DNA from: an uncultured Oscillospiraceae bacterium
GTDB taxonomy: Bacteria > Bacillota > Clostridia > Oscillospirales > Oscillospiraceae
NCBI GenBank assembly: GCA_947588955.1
Contig: CANPYX010000003.1
Span: 1-64,000 of the forward strand
Length of the DNA: 64,000 nt
Direction of reading: 5' to 3'
The notes under the pieces are model-generated. The model saw only the letters and a list, made by a program, of their open reading frames with translations, was not told the DNA's origin and did no database searches. Positions 8,372-18,905 of this stretch are shown here, in pieces (the stretch's first letter is position 1; every line of letters starts with the position of its first letter). The position numbers and the translations under genes were made by a program.

Positions 8372-10684
8372 ATGAAAGCGATAGTGATGGCGGGGGGAGA
8401 GGGCACGCGTTTAAGGCCCCTTACCGAGGGAAGGCCGAAACCCATGGTGGAGCTTTTGGGCAGACCCGTTTTGGAGCGGACGGTGGAGCACCTAAAAAAT
8501 AACGGCATAACCGACATCTGCTTCACCCTCCGCTACCTTCCAAAGGTCATCGAGGAATATTTCGGTGACGGCGAGCGATTCGGGGTCAGCATAACCCACC
8601 GGGTGGAGACTGAGCCGCTGGGTACCGCCGGCGGCGTCAGGGCGTGCCGGGACTTCATAGGGGACGAGGAGGTGCTGGTCATCTCCGGCGACGCCGTGTG
8701 CAGCTTCGATCTGCGCCTGGCGCGGGAATTTTTTGAAAAGAAGTCCGCCGACGCCTCCATCGTCCTCTATGAGCACCCGGAGCCCACCCGCTTCGGGCTC
8801 GTTATCACCGACGGCGACGGGCGCGTCACCTCCTTCGCGGAAAAGCCCTCCTGGGACAAGGTGGTCACCAGCATGGTGAACACCGGAATATATATCCTCT
8901 CCCCGAAGGCGGTGGACATGATCCCGGAGGGACAGCCCTACGATTTCGGAAAGGACCTTTTCCCAAGGCTCCTCAGAGAGGGCGCGAGGCTTTACGCGTC
9001 TCCCGCCGAGGGCTACTGGTGCGACATCGGCTCGCCGGAGGCGTACAGGGAGTGCTGTATCGACGCCGTGCGGGGCGTTATAGGGCTGGACCTGAAAGCC
9101 CCTGAGACGGAGCCGGGTGTGTGGTCCAACGTGCCCCTGGAGGGCGTCACGCTGGTGCCTCCGGTGTATGTGGGAGAGGGGTGCAATATAGCTCCGGGCG
9201 CGCGCCTGGGGCCCAACGCGGTGGTGTCACGCGGGTCAAGCGTGGGCAAGGGAGCGGCTGTGCGGGACAGCGTTATAAACGGCGCCGCCGTTGGAAACGG
9301 CTGTCTCATTGAGGGCGCTATAATAGGCCGCGGCGCCATACTCTCCGCCAACGCCCGTGCGGGGCGCGGGTGCGTTGTGGGCGACGGCGCCAGCATAGGC
9401 GAGGGCTGTGTCCTTGCGCCTGGCGTGCGGGTGTGGACCGACAGGCGCGTCCCAGGGGGCAAAAGGCTCTCCAAGAGCCTCACCGGGGATGCCCCGGCGG
9501 AACCCGTTAGATTCTCCTCCGACAGCCGCGTCACCGGCGACATCGCCGTCAGCCTCACGCCGGAGACGGCGCTTGCCATGGGCGCTGTGCTGGGCAAGGA
9601 CGGGCGCGTGGGGGTCGCCCACACCGGCGGGGAGGCGGCTCGGCTCATCGCCGACGCCATACTGTGCGGCGTCACCGCCGCGGGAGGCGGGGGCTGCCGC
9701 CTGGACGCGGGCTTCGAGGCCCAGCTTGCGGGTGTGGCGGAGCTCTTTGCCCTGTCCTCCGCCGCCTTCGCGCGGCAGGAGGGGGAGCTGGTGACCGTCA
9801 CATTCCTCACAGGCCGCGGCACGGGGATCGGTACGGAAAAGCGCCGTAAGCTGGAGTCCGCCGCGGCGGGGGAGCGCCCGAAGACAGCCGCCGCCATCGG
9901 CGGGATCTCCGCCGTATCCGGCACTGCAAGGGCGTATATCTCCGGCGTAATTGAGGAGGTCCGCGCCATTGCGGGAAATACGCGCGGCATGACGCTGGCG
10001 GTCACGGGCTCCGGCGCGGAGAACAGGGCGCTCAGGTGCGTGCTGGCGGGGCTCGGCTTCACCGTGGGCAAGGCAAAGCCCGGAACCGCGTCATTCAGCG
10101 TGTCACCGGGGGGCTTTGAGCTCACCTGCCGGGACGAGCGGGGCAGGGAGACGGACGCCTGCCACACCCTCACCGCCGCCGCCAGGTGCCTCATGTGCCT
10201 GGGAGTAAAAAAAGCGGCGATACCGGACGACGCGCCAACGGCGGTGGAGAGGCTCGCCACGCGCTACGGCTGCCGGGTCTTCCGCGCCTCCTCGCCGGAG
10301 GGCGGGGAGCTTTGGGAGGGACAGAGGTTCCTCCGTGACGCGGTGACGGAGGCGGCGGTGATAGCCGCGTCCATGGCAAAAGACGGCGCGGAGCTTTCAC
10401 GCATCCTTGACGACCTGCCGCCCTTTGAAACCGGGGAGCGCAGGGCGGAAATAGGCGTTTCCGGCGCCCGCGCCATGCGGCTTCTTGCCGCTCAAAGCGC
10501 CGAGCTGGCCTTAGAGCCCGGCGGCGGGCTCAGGCTCTCAGGCGCGCGGGGCACGGTGAGAGTCGCCCCATCCTTTGACGGCGCGGCGCTGAGATTTATG
10601 GCGGAGGCGCAGACCTCCGAAATGGCGGACGAGCTTTGCTGCAAAGCGGAAAACCTGGTAAGAAAAATAACGAACAACCGCTGA
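8372..10684 (+). CDS. Sugar-1-phosphate nucleotidyltransferase fused to a degenerate phosphomannomutase
   Basis: The first 235 residues are a complete nucleotidyltransferase: MAGGEGTRLRPLTEGRPKPM binding loop, then TEPLGTAGG, and a metal-site region at GDAV. Residues about 245-365 are left-handed beta-helix hexapeptide repeats. Residues about 375-770 follow the phosphohexomutase plan but have lost its marks: the phosphoserine TASHN motif is replaced by TFLTGRGTG, and no DGDxDR metal loop is visible. The protein probably activates a sugar phosphate (GDP-mannose type is a guess) with a non-catalytic C-terminal half. Fusions of this plan are known in Gram-positive bacteria. The gene is monocistronic. 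Confidence 0.8.
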   Translation: MKAIVMAGGEGTRLRPLTEGRPKPMVELLGRPVLERTVEHLKNNGITDICFTLRYLPKVIEEYFGDGERFGVSITHRVETEPLGTAGGVRACRDFIGDEEVLVISGDAVCSFDLRLAREFFEKKSADASIVLYEHPEPTRFGLVITDGDGRVTSFAEKPSWDKVVTSMVNTGIYILSPKAVDMIPEGQPYDFGKDLFPRLLREGARLYASPAEGYWCDIGSPEAYRECCIDAVRGVIGLDLKAPETEPGVWSNVPLEGVTLVPPVYVGEGCNIAPGARLGPNAVVSRGSSVGKGAAVRDSVINGAAVGNGCLIEGAIIGRGAILSANARAGRGCVVGDGASIGEGCVLAPGVRVWTDRRVPGGKRLSKSLTGDAPAEPVRFSSDSRVTGDIAVSLTPETALAMGAVLGKDGRVGVAHTGGEAARLIADAILCGVTAAGGGGCRLDAGFEAQLAGVAELFALSSAAFARQEGELVTVTFLTGRGTGIGTEKRRKLESAAAGERPKTAAAIGGISAVSGTARAYISGVIEEVRAIAGNTRGMTLAVTGSGAENRALRCVLAGLGFTVGKAKPGTASFSVSPGGFELTCRDERGRETDACHTLTAAARCLMCLGVKKAAIPDDAPTAVERLATRYGCRVFRASSPEGGELWEGQRFLRDAVTEAAVIAASMAKDGAELSRILDDLPPFETGERRAEIGVSGARAMRLLAAQSAELALEPGGGLRLSGARGTVRVAPSFDGAALRFMAEAQTSEMADELCCKAENLVRKITNNR

Positions 10685-10701
10685 GCCGGGTATATCCGGC
10701 T
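10684..10701 (+). terminator. Hairpin after the nucleotidyltransferase gene
   Basis: AGCCGG and CCGGCT pair around GTATAT, overlapping the stop codon. There is no T run, so function as a terminator is uncertain. Confidence 0.35.
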
Positions 10702-10757
10702 CTACATAATTATCCCTCGACCGGCTCAATATTAATGTAAATTTTTCATTTTACCTG

Positions 10758-10786
10758 TTGCGAAACGGGGGAAAATCAAATATAAT
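10758..10786 (+). promoter_or_regulatory. Promoter for the solute-binding lipoprotein and probably asnS
   Basis: TTGCGA and TATAAT are spaced by 17 bases, 56 bases upstream of the lipoprotein start. Confidence 0.6.
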
Positions 10787-10841
10787 GAGATATTGGTTTT
10801 GAATACAGCCATCTTATACATAGCTTGCGGGATATGGATAT

Positions 10842-11600
10842 ATGAAAAAGCTTTTCTGCGCGGCGATTGCCGCGGTAATTATAATGACCCTCGTCTCCTG
10901 CTCCGGCGGGGGACCGGAAAATCAGGTCTTTTCCGGCGCGGACATGGCGGGTAAGACCGTGGGAGTGCTGGAGGGGAGCCTGTCCGAGGCGTACATGATC
11001 GCCTTCGGAAGGGCGGAAATAAAGACATACTCCGACCCCAAATCCCTGGCGAGGGACGTGAGGGACGGGACGCTGGACTGCGCCCTGGTGAGCTCCGGGG
11101 ACGCGGGGAGGGTGACGGGCAGGGGCCTCAAGACCCTGGACGAGCCCTACGCCGACGACGACTACGCCATACCCGTCTCCGCCGAGAACCGTCTGCTCAT
11201 AGACAACCTTGAGTCAGCCATGGTGTACATGCGCGCCTCGGGAAAAATCTCCTCCATCATCGACAGATGGGAGGACGGCGGGGAGCCGCAGGCTTACGAG
11301 CCCGCGCCCGACGCCCAGGAGATTAGCGTTGCCATCTCCGCCGACGTGTACCCCTACGCCTTTTATGACGACGACGGGGAGCTGGCGGGGATCGAGGTGG
11401 ACGTGGTGCGGGGGATATGCGATTACCTGAAGCTCAGGCCCGTATTCTCCGTGGTGGACGCGGACATACTTCTCTATATGGCGGAGAGCGGCAAGACCGC
11501 TTTTGCAATAGGGCGTATAGCCTCCGACCCGGACAATGAGGCGGTGGTGTTCACGTCATCGTATCTGCATTCAACACAGCTTATAGTTGTGAGAAAATAA
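10842..11600 (+). CDS. Solute-binding lipoprotein (SBP family 3) with swapped lobe order
   Basis: A 252-residue exported lipoprotein: signal sequence with lipobox LVSC at residues 17-20. Residues about 35-145 (from [10 protein letters not shown] to IIDRWED) match what is normally the second lobe of a family-3 periplasmic binding protein. After an acidic Pro/Ala linker, residues about 160-252 (from [19 protein letters not shown] to STQLIVVRK) match what is normally the first lobe. The arrangement is therefore a circular permutation, or two half-proteins in reverse order. No ABC permease or ATPase is adjacent; asnS follows after 11 bases. The ligand is unknown, with amino acids typical of the family. 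Confidence 0.7.
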   Translation: MKKLFCAAIAAVIIMTLVSCSGGGPENQVFSGADMAGKTVGVLEGSLSEAYMIAFGRAEIKTYSDPKSLARDVRDGTLDCALVSSGDAGRVTGRGLKTLDEPYADDDYAIPVSAENRLLIDNLESAMVYMRASGKISSIIDRWEDGGEPQAYEPAPDAQEISVAISADVYPYAFYDDDGELAGIEVDVVRGICDYLKLRPVFSVVDADILLYMAESGKTAFAIGRIASDPDNEAVVFTSSYLHSTQLIVVRK

Positions 11601-11611
11601 GAGGTAAATTT

Positions 11612-13033
<1,422 letters not shown>

Positions 13034-13134
13034 TACCTTCCGTTTCATAATTGCATTATACCACAAAGATAATTAAAAGTCAAGAAAAATTTTAAGTAAA
13101 ACGAAAAAATTTTTCTGATGAGAGGTGTATCCCC

Positions 13135-14304
13135 ATGTCCGACAGGAAAAAGGAGCCGAAAATATACGGCACGAATATAGACTTCAACGCCTACAATCTC
13201 CGCCCGGCGGGGTCGTATCTTGACGACCTAAAGCGCCTCAAGGACGAGCTTACCGTGACACTCACGGGCTTTGGCTCGACGGTGAAGCCGGAGGAGAAGA
13301 AGCGGGAGGAGAAGGCTCCGAAAAAGGACGCGGGCAAGGTCGCGGGTCCTGAGGAGCTGAAGAGCTCCATGGACGAGGCAAAGCGCGCCGCGGACGAGCT
13401 TTTGCGGGAGATGGAGGAGACGAGCTCCGCCGCTCTCAGCCCCTCCGCGCCCAAGACCGAGGCGGAGAAGAGCCCGGAAAAGCCGGATCTTGACAAGCTT
13501 CTGGAGGAGCTTGACGGGCTTGTGGGGCTGGAGGAGATAAAAAAGAACGTGAGGAGCCTTATAAACCTTGCCAAGGTGCGAAAGCTCCGGGAGGAGCACG
13601 GTCTGCCCACGCCGGCGATGAGCCTTCACCTTGTGTTCATGGGAAACCCCGGCACGGGGAAGACCACAGTGGCGCGGCTCATAGCAAAGCTCTACTACGC
13701 CATAGGGGTTCTCTCCAAGGGGCAGCTCGTGGAGGTGGACAGGTCCGGGCTTGTGGCGGGCTTTGTGGGGCAGACAGCCATAAAGACCGACGAGGCGATA
13801 AAAAAGGCCATTGGCGGCGTGCTCTTTATTGACGAGGCGTACTCCCTTGCCGCCAACACAGGGGAGAACGACTTCGGCAGGGAGGCAATCGAGACGGTCC
13901 TCAAGGGCATGGAGGACAACAGGAACGACCTTGTGGTGATAGTGGCGGGGTATCAGGATTTGATGGAGCGGTTCATAAGCTCAAATCCGGGGCTTGAGTC
14001 GCGCTTTAACAGGTACTTCGTCTTTGACGACTACAACGGGGAGGAGCTTTACAGAATATTCCTCTCCATGTGCGAAAAAAACAAATACACCCTGACGGTT
14101 GAGGCGCAGGAGTACGCCAAGAAGCTCTTCGGCGACCTCTATGAGGGGCGCGGTCCCAACTTCGGCAACGCCAGGGACGTGCGGAACATATTTGAAAACG
14201 TGGTGGGCATCCACGCCGACCGCGTTGCGGCAGACACCCAAATAGACGAACGCGACCTGACCGCCGTCCTGCGCGAGGACATCGAAAAAGCCGCGGAGAT
14301 GTAA
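13135..14304 (+). CDS. CbxX/CfqX (SpoVK-like) AAA ATPase
   Basis: A 389-residue cytoplasmic ATPase. The first 120 residues are Lys/Glu-rich and look disordered or coiled. The AAA module holds GLVGLEEIKKNVRSL, Walker A GNPGTGKT, the GFVGQTAIKT loop, Walker B VLFIDEAYSL and an arginine finger in NPGLESRFNRYF. This is the family of Rubisco activase CbxX and sporulation protein SpoVK; in a heterotroph such as this the client is unknown. It lies between asnS and an exonuclease gene with short gaps. Confidence 0.85.
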   Translation: MSDRKKEPKIYGTNIDFNAYNLRPAGSYLDDLKRLKDELTVTLTGFGSTVKPEEKKREEKAPKKDAGKVAGPEELKSSMDEAKRAADELLREMEETSSAALSPSAPKTEAEKSPEKPDLDKLLEELDGLVGLEEIKKNVRSLINLAKVRKLREEHGLPTPAMSLHLVFMGNPGTGKTTVARLIAKLYYAIGVLSKGQLVEVDRSGLVAGFVGQTAIKTDEAIKKAIGGVLFIDEAYSLAANTGENDFGREAIETVLKGMEDNRNDLVVIVAGYQDLMERFISSNPGLESRFNRYFVFDDYNGEELYRIFLSMCEKNKYTLTVEAQEYAKKLFGDLYEGRGPNFGNARDVRNIFENVVGIHADRVAADTQIDERDLTAVLREDIEKAAEM

Positions 14305-14353
14305 AAAAGCGGTAAAAGGGCAAAACCCTTTTTTAAAGAAAAGAGGTGACACC

Positions 14354-15295
14354 GTGGTCGTACTCGATCTTGAATTCAACAGCGGCATGTACTCCTCCAG
14401 CAGACTGGAGGAGATACTTCAGATCGGCGCCGTCAGGGTGGACAGGCCCGGCGGACCTGTAATCGCCTCTTTCAACGCCTACATAAAGCCCAGAGTACAC
14501 AAGCGCATGTCGCCCGGCGCCAAGGTTTTGCCGGAGCTGGAGGAGAGCCTTGAGGGGGGAGTGGCGTTTGAGGACGCCTACCGAAGCTTTCTGGAATTTT
14601 GCGACGGGGAGACCGTTTTTGCCGAGTGGGGCAGGGACGACTTCAAGATACTGGGACGCAACGCCGTATATTTTGGCCTGGAGCCCATGCTTCCGGAGGA
14701 GCTTATAGACATACAGGCGGCATTCATGAGGACCGTGGGCGCGGTCAACGGCTCGCAGCTATACCAGGCTGCTGTGTATTGCGGCATACCTGACACCTTT
14801 GTTTTCCACAACGCCCTGAATGACGCCATGTATACGAGCCTTGTGGGGGGCTTTGCCTCCGGAGCCTCGGTGGAGGAGAGCCGTTTCAGCCTAACGCAGG
14901 AGGACATATGCCCCACGTTAAGACCGAAAAAGGCGAAAAAGGCGCAGACGCGCTCGGGTCCGTATGAGAGCCTGGAGCGCGCCCTCAACAACATGGGCTG
15001 CCGCCGCGCGGTGTGCCCGGAGTGCAGGAGCATATACAGGGTCAAGGAGTGGCACCTTTGGGAGGACGGGAAATATTACGGCTCCGCCCGCTGCGAGAGC
15101 CACGGCGAGATTCTCCGCCGGCTCCAGATACACCAGACCTCCGACGGAAAGCTTTGGGCGTACAGCGAGACCCTGCCCGCCACGCCCCAGAACCTCCGCC
15201 GCCTTACGCCGCAAAACCTCGCCCACTCCTGCCGCCGCTCCCACAGCCCATCATATCTCCGGCGGCGCAGGGAGAGAAGAAAGAAGAAGAGATAA
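14354..15295 (+). CDS. DEDDh 3'-5' exonuclease with C-terminal Cys-rich region
   Basis: The RNase T/DnaQ-type fold starts with VVLDLEFNSG (first acidic pair), continues with EWGRDDF (third acidic residue) and ends with HNALNDAMYT (catalytic His and Asp). This resembles KapD-type inhibitors and exonucleases of Firmicutes. Residues about 215-250 add CPEC and a later Cys-His pair, possibly a zinc knuckle, and the tail is basic. The start is GTG, preceded by AAGAGGTGA. The substrate, RNA or DNA, cannot be told from sequence. Confidence 0.75.
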   Translation: MVVLDLEFNSGMYSSSRLEEILQIGAVRVDRPGGPVIASFNAYIKPRVHKRMSPGAKVLPELEESLEGGVAFEDAYRSFLEFCDGETVFAEWGRDDFKILGRNAVYFGLEPMLPEELIDIQAAFMRTVGAVNGSQLYQAAVYCGIPDTFVFHNALNDAMYTSLVGGFASGASVEESRFSLTQEDICPTLRPKKAKKAQTRSGPYESLERALNNMGCRRAVCPECRSIYRVKEWHLWEDGKYYGSARCESHGEILRRLQIHQTSDGKLWAYSETLPATPQNLRRLTPQNLAHSCRRSHSPSYLRRRRERRKKKR

Positions 15296-15363
15296 AAACG
15301 CAGCGTTGATTTTCAGGGCAGGTCAAAAAACGGTATTTAAAGCAACATATGGGAGGACACAGC

Positions 15364-15837
15364 GTGAAAAGCAACAAAAGCAAATTCCTTTGGCTGCTGT
15401 TTGGAGTATACTGTATTGCCATGTTCTTCATACTCTTTGTGAGGAGAAAGGTTGACTTCGGGTTTCCGTACTGGGAACAAGTGAGAATGAGAATGAATCT
15501 CGTTCCGTTTCGATCGATCCGCAAGAACGTATACTATATAATTCAAGGAACAGACAATTATATGATGCGAAATGCCCTTTTCAATCTCTTGGGGAATTTT
15601 GCCATGTTTATGCCTTATGGTTTTTGCTTCCCCAGGCTGTTTGAGAGATTCAGGCGGTTTGGGATGTTTATCCTGCTTTCCGTTGGTGTCCTGCTGTCTG
15701 TCGAGTCGATTCAGGTATTAACGTTAAGGGGAAGCTTTGACATAGACGATATTATCCTGAATATGTCAGGGGCGCTTATTGGGTTTCTCCTGTCGAAAAA
15801 AGTCAATTGTCGAGCGGACGGCGGTTCGATGAAATAA
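15364..15837 (+). CDS. VanZ-like membrane protein
   Basis: A 157-residue protein with four predicted membrane helices and the VanZ signature: NLVPFRSI, then NALFNLLGNFAMFMPYGF, a central ESIQVLTLRGSFDIDDI and a final helix. VanZ relatives give low-level teicoplanin resistance or are envelope proteins of unknown role. The GTG at 15364 is preferred over an ATG at 15349 because GGGAGG between them is an ideal ribosome binding site. The gene is clearly more AT-rich than its neighbours, as is the next one. Confidence 0.8.
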   Translation: MKSNKSKFLWLLFGVYCIAMFFILFVRRKVDFGFPYWEQVRMRMNLVPFRSIRKNVYYIIQGTDNYMMRNALFNLLGNFAMFMPYGFCFPRLFERFRRFGMFILLSVGVLLSVESIQVLTLRGSFDIDDIILNMSGALIGFLLSKKVNCRADGGSMK

Positions 15838-15879
15838 TAATAAACATCATAGATGACTTTCTTTGATCGGAGGAATAAA

Positions 15880-16320
15880 GTGGCGGTCAGATTAGAGGAA
15901 ATCGACCCTGAAAATTGGAGATTGGGGTTGAAGGTGTTGGAAGCTCAAAAGAATTATGTCTCCGACAGTGCGGAGCTTCTTGCAAGAGCATACGCATATC
16001 GGAAAAGCCGAAGCAATGCCCTTGTCATTTATAATGACGATATTCCTGTCGGAATGGCGTTATATTACGATTTGGACGAAATGAACGCATATGATTTCAG
16101 CCAACTTTTTATTGACGAGCGTTATCAAAGAAAGGGCTTTGGAATTGAAGCGGCACGTCAAATTTTAGAGAGGATGGAGCGCGACGGCAAATTTGATAAG
16201 GTCGTTCTGTGCTATATTGACGGAAATGAAGCCGCGAAGAACCTATATGAAAAGCTGGGCTTCAAATTGACCGGAGAATGTGATGAAGACGAAATCGTAA
16301 TGGAAAAGCGTCTGAGATAA
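15880..16320 (+). CDS. GNAT-family N-acetyltransferase
   Basis: A 146-residue acetyl-CoA-dependent transferase. The core motif QLFIDERYQRKGFGIEAA holds the acetyl-CoA pyrophosphate loop, followed by VVLCYIDGNEAAKNLYEKLGF, the usual C-terminal strand and helix. The GTG start at 15880 follows CGGAGG by six bases, better than the upstream ATG at 15853. The substrate is unknown. With the VanZ-like gene it forms an AT-rich pair that looks recently acquired. Confidence 0.82.
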   Translation: MAVRLEEIDPENWRLGLKVLEAQKNYVSDSAELLARAYAYRKSRSNALVIYNDDIPVGMALYYDLDEMNAYDFSQLFIDERYQRKGFGIEAARQILERMERDGKFDKVVLCYIDGNEAAKNLYEKLGFKLTGECDEDEIVMEKRLR

Positions 16321-16360
16321 TTACCGTTTCCAACGCCTTTAGGAACTAAAGGGCGCCGAA

Positions 16361-16620
16361 AAATAGACCATTGACATTTTACCGGTAAGCCGGTGTGTCA
16401 ACGGTCTATTATTATTGTCAAAAAAGGACTTTGTCCTTTTTTGAAGGGAAAACGTGCGGGAAATTTATGTGAATTTTGCGAAATTCACGTAAATTTTCCT
16501 GCCGTTTTGCTGCGCGCACGCCCCGTAGGGGCGCACACTTGCAAAACATAAGGTGATTTTTCCGACGTACATGCCGCCGGAAAAATATTTGACTTTGAGT
16601 TTTTTGGCAGTCTGAAAGGG
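16361..16620 (-). repeat. Mosaic multi-hairpin intergenic repeat, copy 2 (reversed)
   Basis: Copy 2 fills the gap between the convergent GNAT and rhomboid-like genes. In forward coordinates it shows hairpin E (16361-16410), hairpin D (16418-16444), linker GGGAAAACGTGC, the long hairpin C with central TGCG (16458-16499), stem B with outer arms GTTTTGC/GCAAAAC (16504-16547) and hairpin A (about 16556-16586). A further motif TTTTTTGGCAGTCTGAAA (16600-16617) resembles TTTTTTGACAGACTGAAA at 56-73 and is likewise followed by a hairpin. Confidence 0.8.
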
Positions 16621-16639
16621 CTGTGCCTTTTTTGGGGAA

Positions 16640-17527
16640 TTATTCCGTGTGATGGATGTGGCTATTTATGTGGTCGACGCAGTAGCAGTGGTAGCCCTGG
16701 CAGCGGGAGCAGTAGCGGAACTCCAGGTCGGGGTCAGAGACGTCGGTCCTGCCGCAGACCTCACATTTGTGGCGGTAGCCCTGTATGCGCTCCTCGTTCT
16801 GCGAGCGGTGGACGGCGTTTCGAAATTCGCCGCGGGTCTTGGAATAGCTCCTGTCACGGCGGAGATTTATCCTCAGATTGCCCCAGCAGAAGAGGAAGAA
16901 GTTGAGTATGCCGATGACGGGAAGGAGGTTGAAGGGGAACGCCGGCATGTTCCCGATTATCCCGGCGGCGAAAACGGCGGCGTCGAGCCATGCCGCCCAC
17001 TTCATTTTGATGGGGATGAAGAAAAAGATGCGCACTATGGCGTCGGGCCAGATGGAGGCGAAGGCAAAGAACATGGAGAGGTTCAGGTATTGGGGCGTCA
17101 TCATGCTCCCCACAAGTAGCTCGGCAATAGAGGGGTCAGTCAGAGCCGCCGCCGCGGCGTAGTAGCTTATGAAGCCGAAGACGATGTTGAGGAGGACGCC
17201 GGAGAAGTAGTAGATGGTGAACCTGCCGGCGCCCCAGTTGCGCTCCAGGTTGGAGCCGATGAAGTAATAGAAATAGAGCGCCACTATCTCCCAGAAGGGA
17301 CCGGAGCTTGAGGGCATGAAGACAAAGGTCAAAAGCCTCCACACCTGCCCGCGGAGAATGAGGCGGGGGTTGAAGCTGATGTAGCTGAGAAGCGTACCGG
17401 TGGTGTCCATCATGGCGAACACGTAAACTATGCCGCTGCCCGCCACCAGGTAGATCATGAGGTTGCGGATACCGAAGTTGGGGTGCTTGTAGCAGAATTT
17501 TGTGACAGCGCGGTCAATGGCTTTCAA
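16640..17527 (-). CDS. Rhomboid-fold membrane protein lacking the catalytic Ser, with zinc-binding tail
   Basis: About 295 residues. Residues 20-225 form six predicted membrane helices in the rhomboid/derlin pattern (LRGQVWRLLTFVFMP, GSNLERNWGAGRF). Where active rhomboids have GxSG this protein has FAFAS, and no paired His is obvious, so it is probably a pseudoprotease. The tail has two Cys pairs (CEVC and CSRC) plus His and Cys, a likely zinc ribbon facing the cytoplasm. I favour the TTG start at 17527 because AGAGGTGA sits six bases upstream of it; the upstream ATG at 17548 lacks a site. Confidence 0.7.
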   Translation of the reverse strand: MKAIDRAVTKFCYKHPNFGIRNLMIYLVAGSGIVYVFAMMDTTGTLLSYISFNPRLILRGQVWRLLTFVFMPSSSGPFWEIVALYFYYFIGSNLERNWGAGRFTIYYFSGVLLNIVFGFISYYAAAAALTDPSIAELLVGSMMTPQYLNLSMFFAFASIWPDAIVRIFFFIPIKMKWAAWLDAAVFAAGIIGNMPAFPFNLLPVIGILNFFLFCWGNLRINLRRDRSYSKTRGEFRNAVHRSQNEERIQGYRHKCEVCGRTDVSDPDLEFRYCSRCQGYHCYCVDHINSHIHHTE

Positions 17528-17744
17528 GTTCATCACCTCTTGTTGCAATTATAACCCAACAGGTGGAAAAAGTCCATATGAATATAAAATTTAATGGTCA
17601 TATCCGGGGCGGGACGGTACGATCAATGAAAAAAAGGAAAAAATATTATAAAAATTTCTAAATATATATGGCGCGATTGGACAAAGTGTGCTACAATATA
17701 ATGTATTGTCGAATAATATACATTTTTCCGTCAGGAGGACAATT

Positions 17745-18905
17745 ATGGCAAGCAGAATTTTTACATCTGAATCGGTCACCGAGGGGCATCCCGACAAGAT
17801 CTGCGATCAGATCTCTGACGCGGTCCTGGACAACATCATCGCCAACGACAAGCACGCGCACGTGGCGTGCGAGACCATATGCACCACGGGTATGGTGCTG
17901 GTGATGGGGGAGATCTCCACGGAGCATTACGCGGACATAGCCGCCATAGCCAGGAGGACCATCAAGAGGATAGGCTACGACAGGCCCGAATACGGCTTTG
18001 ACGGCAACTCCTGCGCAGTTATAACAAGCATCGACGAGCAGTCGCCGGACATAGCCAGGGGCGTGAATTCCGCCTACGACGACGCCGACGACGAGGGCGC
18101 CGGCGACCAGGGGATGATGTTCGGTTACGCCTGCGACGAGACGCCGGAGCTCATGCCCGCGCCCATATCCATGGCGCACAAGCTCTCCCGCCGCCTTTCC
18201 GAGGTGCGCAAGAGCGGGGAGCTGGACTTCCTGCGCCCGGACGGGAAGACGCAGGTCACCGTCAAATACGACGGCGAGGGGCACGTGGAGAGCTGCCCCG
18301 CCATCGTCGTATCCTCCCAGCACTCGCCGGACATAGCCATAGAGAAGCTGCGCGAGGCGATTGTTGAGACGGTGGTAAAGCCCGTCATACCCGCGAATCT
18401 CATAACCCGCGATACGAAGATATTCGTCAACCCCACCGGCAGGTTCGTCATCGGCGGACCTGTGGGGGACTCAGGGCTCACCGGCAGGAAGATAATCGTT
18501 GACACCTACGGCGGTGTGGGCGGACACGGGGGCGGGTGCTTCTCCGGAAAGGACCCCAGCAAGGTGGACCGCTCCGCGGCGTACATGGCCCGGTATATCG
18601 CCAAGAACATCGTGGGCGCGGGGCTTGCCCGCCGCTGCCAGATAGAGCTTGCCTACGCCATCGGCGTGGCGCGGCCCGTTTCCGTGCACGTTGACACCAT
18701 GGGCACCGGCGTCATGGACGACGAGAGGCTCGCGGGCGTGGTGCAGGAGTGCTTCGATATGCGTCCGGCAAGGATCATAAGCAAGCTGGGGCTTCTGGCT
18801 CCCATCTATGAGCAGACCGCTGCCTACGGGCACTTCGGCAGGACCGACGTGGACCTGCCCTGGGAGCGGCTGGACATGGTTGACACCCTGAAAGCGTACC
18901 TGTGA
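17745..18905 (+). CDS. metK: S-adenosylmethionine synthetase
   Basis: Makes SAM from methionine and ATP. It starts [18 protein letters not shown], and the ATG follows TCAGGAGGAC. Motifs [10 protein letters not shown] and the P-loop-like [17 protein letters not shown] (Cys where most have Ala) are present, and 386 residues is normal. No SAM riboswitch is seen in the AT-rich upstream region. The stop overlaps the next gene by four bases, so the two are cotranscribed. Confidence 0.96.
   Translation: MASRIFTSESVTEGHPDKICDQISDAVLDNIIANDKHAHVACETICTTGMVLVMGEISTEHYADIAAIARRTIKRIGYDRPEYGFDGNSCAVITSIDEQSPDIARGVNSAYDDADDEGAGDQGMMFGYACDETPELMPAPISMAHKLSRRLSEVRKSGELDFLRPDGKTQVTVKYDGEGHVESCPAIVVSSQHSPDIAIEKLREAIVETVVKPVIPANLITRDTKIFVNPTGRFVIGGPVGDSGLTGRKIIVDTYGGVGGHGGGCFSGKDPSKVDRSAAYMARYIAKNIVGAGLARRCQIELAYAIGVARPVSVHVDTMGTGVMDDERLAGVVQECFDMRPARIISKLGLLAPIYEQTAAYGHFGRTDVDLPWERLDMVDTLKAYL

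Noticed and set aside
9013..10260. 415-codon minus-strand frame inside the nucleotidyltransferase gene
   Set aside because: Low-complexity Ala/Pro/Ser composition typical of an antisense shadow in GC-rich DNA.
17549..17744. SAM riboswitch upstream of metK
   Set aside because: The region is AT-rich and lacks the paired elements of known SAM riboswitches. A TATAAT at 17697 has no -35 at proper distance.
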